Origin: Pseudomonadota bacterium
GTDB lineage: Bacteria > Pseudomonadota > Alphaproteobacteria > Rhizobiales > Beijerinckiaceae
Reading direction: 5' to 3'
Length of the DNA stretch: 7,516 bases
Assembly (NCBI GenBank): GCA_021780015.1
Contig: JAJXZN010000023.1
Span: 1-7,516, forward strand
Shown: in pieces, positions 1-4,761 of the stretch
How the letters are laid out: each line of letters begins with the position of its first letter
Position numbering within the stretch: position 1 is the first letter of the stretch
Notes under the pieces: model-generated
Seen by the model: only the letters and a program-made list of their open reading frames with translations
Databases searched by the model: none
Told to the model about the DNA's origin: nothing
Translations under genes and position numbers: made by a program

Positions 1-1
1 G

Positions 2-346
2 GCAGAAGACTTCGAAGCGGTGATGGACTTCTACGACGATCATGCGACTCTCGTCGTCAGGCCGGGGCTGAATGCTGTCGGCAAGGAGCAGATTCGCAAC
101 GCCTTTGTCGCGATTGCCGATCACTTCAATCACGCCCTTAAAATCACGCAAGACAAGATGAAGATCATCGAGAGCGGGGACACAGCTCTTGTCATCGCGG
201 AGGCGGTCTTGGACACGCAGGGAGCCAATGGCGCGCCAATGCCGTCGGTCCGCCGGGCAACTTACGTCTTTCGCAAGAACGCCGACGGAAAATGGCTTTG
301 CCTGATAGATAATTCCTACGGAACGGATCTTTTGAACGAGGACTAG
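2..346 (+). CDS. SnoaL-like / DUF4440 (NTF2-fold) protein, 5' end outside window
   Basis: This is the C-terminal ~114 residues of a small NTF2-fold protein. The frame is open to the left edge (codons reading AEDFEAV before the first internal Met), so the true start lies outside. What is seen: a helix with a DFYDDHATLVV segment, a 'G.EQIRNAF' helix, then beta strands ending in a GKWLCLIDNSYGTDLL tail. That pattern fits the SnoaL/DUF4440 group (SgcJ/EcaC- and YybH-like proteins), which are about 120-150 residues long. Members are cone-shaped pockets: some are isomerases or cyclases, many have no known substrate, so no reaction is assigned. The internal GTG at 20 could be read as a start but would remove the first helix of the fold. 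Its TAG stop abuts the stop of the convergent radical SAM gene with no spacer. Fold assignment is fairly sure, function unknown. Confidence 0.75.
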   Translation, partial: AEDFEAVMDFYDDHATLVVRPGLNAVGKEQIRNAFVAIADHFNHALKITQDKMKIIESGDTALVIAEAVLDTQGANGAPMPSVRRATYVFRKNADGKWLCLIDNSYGTDLLNED

Positions 347-349
347 CTA
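344..349. other. Abutting convergent stop codons forming a TAGCTA palindrome
   Basis: The forward gene ends with TAG at 344-346 and the reverse radical SAM gene ends with TAG on the other strand at 347-349. The two stops touch and form a perfect 6-base palindrome. There is no space for an intergenic terminator, so transcripts from either side must run into the opposing gene or stop inside it. Confidence 0.9.
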
Positions 350-1990
350 TTCCGCTGCGACTTGGGCGCGCGCGCCGGCGGAATCGCGCGGCCTATGCGC
401 ATAATTCGAGGCATTGGTGCGCCCGGCGCAGGCGTCGCGCGCGAACATCACAAGATGATGGATGCACACCGATGTCGCGATCAGAAATTCGATTTTGCCG
501 CGCATGAGCCACGGCCAGCTATAGCGCCAGAAGGTGCGGCGATAGTCGGCGCGTACGCCCAATGTCCAGAAAATCTTCACCAGCATGACGAGCCCGCGGC
601 GGATGTTTTTCGGCGAGAACCGCGCCTTGCTTGCCGGGCGCCTGAGCCGATTGGCCCAAGTGTTTTCGAGCTGGTATTGATAGCGTGCATAGAGCGCTTC
701 GGGCTCGTAGGCCTCTTTCATGCAGTCTTTCCACATCCCCACGACGTCATCGTAGGGAAGCAGGAAGCGCACGTTCGACTCGCGGCGCTCGTCGTCGTCG
801 AGCCGGTCGGCTTCCGCCAGCCGCTCCCAAAGCGGCGTCTGCGGCAGCGCCTGCAGCAGGTTGATGGTCAGCATCGGGATTTGCGACTGATCGATGAAAT
901 CGAGAATGCGCCGCCCGGTGTCCGGCGCGTCGCTGTCGAGGCCGAGGATGATTCCGGAGACGACTTGCATCCCGTACCGATTGATAGCGCGCACAGCCTC
1001 GAGAATCGGCAAAGCCAGATTTTGCTTCTTGTCCATCTCCCTCAAAGCATCGGGTTCCGGCGTTTCGATGCCGCAGAAGATCGTCTCGAAGCCGGCCTCG
1101 CGCATCATGGCGAGAATGTCCGGCGTGCGGGCGATGTTGAGCGTCGCCTCGCAGGAGAGGCCCGTCGGATAGCCGCGCCGCTTCTGCCAGGCGATGAGAT
1201 GCGGCAGAAGCGCGGCGACGGCCTTGCGATTGGCGATGAAATTGTCATCGACGAAATAGACCGAGCCGGCAACGCCGGCATCGACCAGTCCGTCGAGCTC
1301 GGCGATGATCTGCTGCGGCGTCTTGAGCCGCGGCACGCGGCCGTAAAGGCCGGGAATGTCGCAAAACTCGCATTTATATGGGCAGCCGCTCGAAAACTGA
1401 ATCGAACCGAGTAGATAGCGATCGATCTTTGCGAGCTCGTAAGCCGGGGCGGGTAGGTCGGCAAGGTCGCGCCGGGTCTTTGTCTTGAGCAGAACCTGAT
1501 GTTCAGGCCGCGTCACGTCGCGCGCCAAGATGGCAATAAGATCATCGGTTGCGTCACCGATCTCGCCGATATGAAGATAGTCGAAGCTCGGATAATGGTG
1601 CGGGCAAGAGGAAACGGACGGCCCGCCCAGCACCGTAACCTTATCGAAGCGATGGGCGCGCCGGCCGATGTCGTCGATCTGCCGCCGCTGGATGTGCATA
1701 CCGCTGACGAAAACCGCATCGGCCCAGGCAAAGTCGCGGTCGGTCGCCGGCTGCATATTCTCGTCGATAAAGCGCACCTGCCAATGCTTCGGCAGAGCTG
1801 CCGCGATCAGCAGAATCCCTTGCGGCGGCATGAACGCCCGGGTCCCCATGGTCAAACCGTAAGAATATTCAAACGTGCCGAACGAGGGCGTGTAGCGCGG
1901 GAAGACGCAGAGAATGCGCCGGGAATTCCTTCGCGGCATTGCGGACTGCGCTGCGCTGCCGAGCGGAAAGGCTTTTGGCAGAAGATTCAT
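347..1990 (-). CDS. B12-binding radical SAM protein with DUF4070 C-terminus, HpnP-like methylase candidate
   Basis: A 547-residue class B-type radical SAM enzyme. An N-terminal Rossmann-like cobalamin-binding region (about 25-160, with GGPS at 123-126) lacks the DxHxxG base-on motif, as is usual in this class. The radical SAM core follows, with CxxxCxxC cysteines C203, C207 and C210 for the 4Fe-4S cluster, then a DUF4070-type C-terminal region (about 380-530) ending in a basic tail. Family knowledge: such proteins transfer methyl groups from methylcobalamin to unreactive carbons, and the alphaproteobacterial branch includes HpnP, the hopanoid C-2 methylase. The N-terminal VFPRYTPSFGTF and AFMPPQGILLIAA segments look like that branch, but paralogues of unknown substrate are common there and no hpn gene is next to it, so no symbol is given. 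The ATG at 1990 is preceded by AAAGGCGAG about 15 bases upstream; M18 (1939) is an alternative start just before the conserved RRILCVFPRY segment. Cytoplasmic, oxygen-sensitive enzyme expected. Confidence 0.9.
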   Translation of the reverse strand: MNLLPKAFPLGSAAQSAMPRRNSRRILCVFPRYTPSFGTFEYSYGLTMGTRAFMPPQGILLIAAALPKHWQVRFIDENMQPATDRDFAWADAVFVSGMHIQRRQIDDIGRRAHRFDKVTVLGGPSVSSCPHHYPSFDYLHIGEIGDATDDLIAILARDVTRPEHQVLLKTKTRRDLADLPAPAYELAKIDRYLLGSIQFSSGCPYKCEFCDIPGLYGRVPRLKTPQQIIAELDGLVDAGVAGSVYFVDDNFIANRKAVAALLPHLIAWQKRRGYPTGLSCEATLNIARTPDILAMMREAGFETIFCGIETPEPDALREMDKKQNLALPILEAVRAINRYGMQVVSGIILGLDSDAPDTGRRILDFIDQSQIPMLTINLLQALPQTPLWERLAEADRLDDDERRESNVRFLLPYDDVVGMWKDCMKEAYEPEALYARYQYQLENTWANRLRRPASKARFSPKNIRRGLVMLVKIFWTLGVRADYRRTFWRYSWPWLMRGKIEFLIATSVCIHHLVMFARDACAGRTNASNYAHRPRDSAGARAQVAAE

Positions 1991-2245
1991 TTTAGCGAAG
2001 CGTCTCGCCTTTCGCGATGGGTTTCAGGCTCGCAAGCGTCCGATCAAAGCCGATAAACGCTCGGCTGTATAGCGAGTTTCCCGACGCGAAAGCGAGGCGC
2101 CGACCGCAATTTTCAGCGGGAGGGCACGTCGTCACCGCGCCGCGCCAGGGGCAGGCTTGCGGCGTAGAAATTGCGCTTGCAGGCGTTTGCCTTTAGACGC
2201 AGGCAGGTTCCGCTCAACGAATCGGCGGCCCAAGGCATCGGCGCT
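1991..2245. promoter_or_regulatory. Divergent intergenic region with promoters expected for both flanking genes
   Basis: This 255-base gap is the only non-coding stretch in the window and separates two divergently transcribed genes, so it should hold two promoters. No convincing -35/-10 pair is visible on either strand. The best weak candidates are a TATACA-like hexamer on the reverse strand at about 2066-2071 and a TTTAGA hexamer on the forward strand at 2192-2197, with TTGCGC 15 bases upstream. The left half carries a nested inverted repeat described separately. The right half has only a short hairpin (AGGC-GTTT-GCCT, 2181-2192) and several GCAGGC words. Promoter positions are therefore inference from gene orientation. 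Confidence 0.45.
2000..2100 (-). promoter_or_regulatory. Nested inverted repeat; candidate structured leader of the radical SAM gene
   Basis: Four pairs of complementary segments are nested symmetrically. The outer arms are 2000-2016 and 2085-2100 (GCGTCTCGCCTTTCGCG against CGCGAAAGCGAGGCGC, complementary except for one bulged base and one G-T pair). Inside them are GGG 2019-2021 with CCC 2080-2082, CTCGC 2029-2033 with GCGAG 2072-2076, and AGCCGA 2048-2053 with TCGGCT 2061-2066 around a 7-base loop. On a reverse-strand transcript the 3' outer arm would contain AAAGGCGAG, the probable ribosome binding region of the gene starting at 1990, so the fold could block translation initiation. I saw no cobalamin-riboswitch B12 box. 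It could also be a DNA element or, read forward, an unrelated hairpin. The pairings are seen; the role is inferred. Confidence 0.4.
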
Positions 2246-3229
2246 ATGAAAGAACATTGGCCACGGCAGGTGCCGGCCGTCGCTCTCGATACTGCCGCGG
2301 TTGCGCAGCTGGTTCTGCCGCTATTTCCCGGCGATACGGTCCGCGGCTTTGCGCTTGTCGGAGGCGGTCTCACCAATACCAATTACAAAGTGAGCCTTGC
2401 GCGCCGCGAGGCGCCGCTGCTGTTGCGGCTCTATCAGCGCGGAGTCGCGCCGGCCGAGAAGGAGCGGGCGATCGATGCCTTGATCGCGCCGCGCGTGCCG
2501 GTCCTGCATTTCTTCGGCCTCGGCGAAGCCAATCCCATCACCGGCCATCCCTATGCCGTCCTCGATTGGATCGAAGGACCCGATCTGCAACATGCTCTGC
2601 GCGACATGGATCAGGATCGGCTGCTCGCCGTGGGCGCTAAGATCGGCCGCGCGCTTGCAGCGATCCACAGCTTCACCTTCGAGATTTTCGGCTTCTTCGA
2701 CGCCGACCTCACAGTGAAGGGCCCGATCGATTTCGATCGCCAGGGGATGCTCGCCTATCTCGAGCAGAGCTTGATGCGCGGCCCCGGCGGCGAGAGGCTC
2801 GGCCGCGACCTGGCCCGCAGTCTTATCGCCTATGCCGCGACATACGGCGATAGTCTCGCTGGGTGGCTCAAGCAGCCTTGCCTTGTGCATGGCGACTTCA
2901 ATGCGTCGAATATTCTCATCCGCCCAGAGCGCGACGACGAAATCGCCGCGATCATCGATTGGGAGTATGCGCTGAGCGCCTCGCCGGCCATGGATTTCGG
3001 CAATCTGCTGCGCCCGCCCTTCGACGGCAATGCCGCGTTTGCCGCAGCGCTCGCGCGCGCCTATACCGAAGCGGGCGGCTACCTGCCGAAGGACTGGCGG
3101 CGGATCGCCCGGCTCGCAGATATCTTTTCCTTCGCCGATATTTTGAGCCAGCCGCATATTGCCGACGTCGTCGTGCACGATGCACGGCGCGTCGTTGCCG
3201 CGTTGCTTATGACGCAAGATGATGATTAG
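2246..3229 (+). CDS. Phosphotransferase of the APH / choline kinase-like fold
   Basis: A 327-residue kinase of the aminoglycoside phosphotransferase superfamily (APH, choline/homoserine/fructosamine kinase-like). Using the ATG at 2246, the N-lobe has a GGGLTNTNY nucleotide-binding loop (from residue 39) and an LLLRLY strand. The C-lobe has the catalytic loop VHGDFNASN (H215, D217, N222) and the metal-binding IIDWE (D238), then AMDFGNLL (D250). These are the residues needed for ATP-Mg phosphoryl transfer to a small-molecule hydroxyl; the substrate cannot be read from sequence. Homoserine kinase II, choline or sugar kinases are as likely as drug resistance. The frame stays open upstream to a TTG at 2171, but the extra 25 residues look non-conserved and low in secondary structure. 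The ATG has a modest AAGG 10 bases upstream. It diverges from the radical SAM gene and its stop overlaps the convergent cyclase gene by 4 bases. A cytoplasmic protein. Confidence 0.85.
   Translation: MKEHWPRQVPAVALDTAAVAQLVLPLFPGDTVRGFALVGGGLTNTNYKVSLARREAPLLLRLYQRGVAPAEKERAIDALIAPRVPVLHFFGLGEANPITGHPYAVLDWIEGPDLQHALRDMDQDRLLAVGAKIGRALAAIHSFTFEIFGFFDADLTVKGPIDFDRQGMLAYLEQSLMRGPGGERLGRDLARSLIAYAATYGDSLAGWLKQPCLVHGDFNASNILIRPERDDEIAAIIDWEYALSASPAMDFGNLLRPPFDGNAAFAAALARAYTEAGGYLPKDWRRIARLADIFSFADILSQPHIADVVVHDARRVVAALLMTQDDD
3226..3229. other. Overlapping convergent stop codons
   Basis: The kinase-fold gene on the forward strand ends with TAG at 3227-3229 and the receiver-cyclase gene on the reverse strand ends with TAA at 3226-3228, so the two coding regions overlap by 4 bases. 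There is no intergenic terminator between them, and no hairpin followed by a T run was found just inside either gene. Confidence 0.85.
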
Positions 3230-4380
3230 GCTTGCTGAGCGGCAGGCAGGGCGCCGAGGACGGCGAAGGCTTCAACCGGCCGGCTAAAACCCTTGAGCGC
3301 AAGCGGCGGCAGGCGCTCGACTTCAAACAGCGTCTCGGCAATCGCAAAGACATTGCGATCGACAAGAATCTGTCCGGATTTGGCTTCGTCGCAAAGTCGC
3401 GAGGCGAGATTGGTGACGCTGCCGATGGCGGCATAATCGAATCGGCGGTCGAATCCGATCTTCCCCAAAGTCGCCGTGCCACGGGCGATGCCAATACCAA
3501 AGCCAAGTTCGTGGCCGCGCTGCCGCCAATCCCCCGACAAAGTCTCAAGCTGCGTGCGCATATCGACGGCGAGCCGCACCGCCCGCTCGGTATGGTCGCT
3601 ACAGGGCAGGGGATCGTTGAACAGCGTCAGCAGCCCGTCGCCGGCGAAGCGTTCGAGCGTGCCTTCATAGCGGTGGATGAGATCGCCGAGCGCGGCGTGG
3701 AATTCGCTCAGCACTTTCATGACCTGATCGGGTTCCGCCGCTTCGGTAAAGGCGGTGAAGCCGCGCAGGTCGCAAAAAAGCACGGTGACCTCGGCGCTGT
3801 GGCTTGCCAACAGAGCGTCGGGATCGCCGGAGAGCGCGATCACATCGGCGACCTGCGGGGCAAGAAAGCGCTTCAGCCGGCTGATGCGCTCGATCTCGGC
3901 AACTTGTTCGGCGACGCGCGCTTCGAGGACGCGGTTCCACTCGGCGAGTTCCTCGGCCTGCAAGGCCAGTTGCCGCGCCTGATCCTGCACCTTGTCGTGC
4001 AGGGCCTTGATCCGCAGCATCGAACGCACGCGCGCAACCAGCGCCGCCTGGTCGAGCGGCTTCGTCAGATAATCATCCGCGCCCGCTTCGAGCCCGGCGA
4101 CGACGTCGCTGCGATCGGCCTTGGCGGTCAAAAGCAAGATCGGAATAAAGCCAAGGCCAGGATCGGCCTTGAGTTCCTTCAGAACCGAAATGCCGTCGAG
4201 CTTCGGCATCATGATGTCGAGAAGGATGAGATCGGGCTTGTGTGCGCGGGCCTGATCGAGGGCTTCGACACCGTCGGTGGCGGTGATCACATTGTAACCG
4301 TTGGCCTCAAGCCGCAGGCAGACGATCTCGAGATTCTCGAAAACATCGTCGACAGCGAGGATGCAAGGGCGTTCGCGCAA
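3226..4380 (-). CDS. Response regulator: receiver domain fused to class III adenylate/guanylate cyclase
   Basis: A 384-residue cytoplasmic response regulator. Receiver domain 5-122 has the acidic pair D11/D12, phospho-acceptor D55, T85 and K107. Residues about 123-170 form a heptad-rich coiled coil. The class III cyclase homology domain runs from about 194 to 375. Its metal aspartates D204 (LFCDLRGFT) and D248 (RFAGDG) and the transition-state pair N324/R328 (TNLASR) are present, so catalysis is plausible. The purine-selecting positions are not canonical: R244 stands where adenylate cyclases have Lys, and A317 where Asp or Thr is usual, so cAMP versus cGMP cannot be assigned. The start is a TTG at 4380, chosen because an in-frame stop lies 15 bases upstream and AAAGG sits 8 bases before it. 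It is last in the kinase operon, so phosphorylation by the upstream kinase probably controls the cyclase dimer through the coiled coil. Confidence 0.9.
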   Translation of the reverse strand: MRERPCILAVDDVFENLEIVCLRLEANGYNVITATDGVEALDQARAHKPDLILLDIMMPKLDGISVLKELKADPGLGFIPILLLTAKADRSDVVAGLEAGADDYLTKPLDQAALVARVRSMLRIKALHDKVQDQARQLALQAEELAEWNRVLEARVAEQVAEIERISRLKRFLAPQVADVIALSGDPDALLASHSAEVTVLFCDLRGFTAFTEAAEPDQVMKVLSEFHAALGDLIHRYEGTLERFAGDGLLTLFNDPLPCSDHTERAVRLAVDMRTQLETLSGDWRQRGHELGFGIGIARGTATLGKIGFDRRFDYAAIGSVTNLASRLCDEAKSGQILVDRNVFAIAETLFEVERLPPLALKGFSRPVEAFAVLGALPAAQQA

Positions 4381-4388
4381 CCAATCAG

Positions 4389-4393
4389 CCTTT
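4389..4393 (-). promoter_or_regulatory. Shine-Dalgarno site for the TTG-started receiver-cyclase gene
   Basis: On the reverse strand AAAGG lies 8 bases before the TTG at 4380 and inside the 15-base gap after the TGA of the stand-alone receiver. It supports the TTG as the true start. The nearby ATG at 4400, overlapping that TGA, opens only a 4-codon frame. Confidence 0.6.
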
Positions 4394-4395
4394 GT

Positions 4396-4761
4396 TCATG
4401 GCAGGAACTCACGGATTTTCGCAAGCAGCGCGCGCGGGCTGAAAGGCTTGGCGACATAGCCGCTGCAGCCGACGGCGAGCGCTTTCTTCTCATCCTGTGA
4501 CAAAGCATAGGACGTGACCGCGATGACGGGGATATGGCGCAGCGCCGGGTCGGCCTTGATGCGCCGCGTCGCTTCATAACCATCGACGATCGGAAGCTGA
4601 ATGTCCATCAGCACCAGATCGGGGTGAAATTTGGCGGCCATCCGCACGCCTTCCTCGCCGTCACCGGCTTCGATCAGGTCGAACCCCGCATCGCTCAGCA
4701 CGTCGCGCAGGATCTGCCGATTATCCTCGGTATCTTCGACGACGAGAATGCGCTTTGTCAT
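4396..4761 (-). CDS. Stand-alone receiver-domain response regulator (DivK/CheY-like)
   Basis: A 121-residue protein that is a single receiver domain with no output domain. The full phosphorylation site is present: acidic residues E9/D10, phospho-acceptor D53 in LVLMDIQLP, switch T83, and K105 in a KPF motif. Proteins like this (DivK, CheY, Spo0F types) carry phosphate between kinases and phosphotransferases or act by binding a partner. The sequence resembles the receivers often found next to hybrid-like kinases in Alphaproteobacteria; it is not identified as DivK itself. The ATG at 4761 overlaps the TGA of the kinase gene (ATGA) and has a strong GGAGG 4 bases upstream, so translation is probably coupled and the protein made in good amount relative to the kinase. 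It ends 15 bases before the receiver-cyclase gene in the same frame. Both receivers are likely substrates of the adjacent kinase. Confidence 0.93.
   Translation of the reverse strand: MTKRILVVEDTEDNRQILRDVLSDAGFDLIEAGDGEEGVRMAAKFHPDLVLMDIQLPIVDGYEATRRIKADPALRHIPVIAVTSYALSQDEKKALAVGCSGYVAKPFSPRALLAKIREFLP

Noticed and set aside
362..1414. A 350-codon open frame on the forward strand
   Set aside because: It is antisense to the radical SAM gene, which contains the CxxxCxxC cluster motif in the other strand; the forward translation is compositionally odd.
1991..2110. A cobalamin riboswitch upstream of the B12-binding radical SAM gene
   Set aside because: The nested hairpin is present, but I could not find the conserved B12-box word or the expected long multi-branched arrangement; these genes use cobalamin rather than make or import it.
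2171..2245. A 25-residue N-terminal extension of the APH-fold kinase from the TTG at 2171
   Set aside because: The extension looks unconserved and the ATG at 2246 has an upstream AAGG and begins shortly before the kinase fold.
2321..3217. A 298-codon open frame on the reverse strand
   Set aside because: It is antisense to the APH-fold kinase gene and its product has no motif; the forward gene has the HGD and IDWE sites.
3285..3320. A possible terminator hairpin (CTTGAGCGCAAG) beyond the kinase-fold gene
   Set aside because: It is only a 4-base stem inside the cyclase coding sequence with no T run after it.
4386..4400. An ATG overlapping the receiver stop (ATGA) as a start for the next gene
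   Set aside because: It opens a frame of only four codons before a TGA and is not in the cyclase frame; the TTG at 4380 with AAAGG upstream fits better.
3232..4500. A 422-codon open frame on the forward strand
   Set aside because: It lies antisense to the receiver-cyclase gene and has no domain pattern, while the reverse-strand gene carries complete catalytic motifs.
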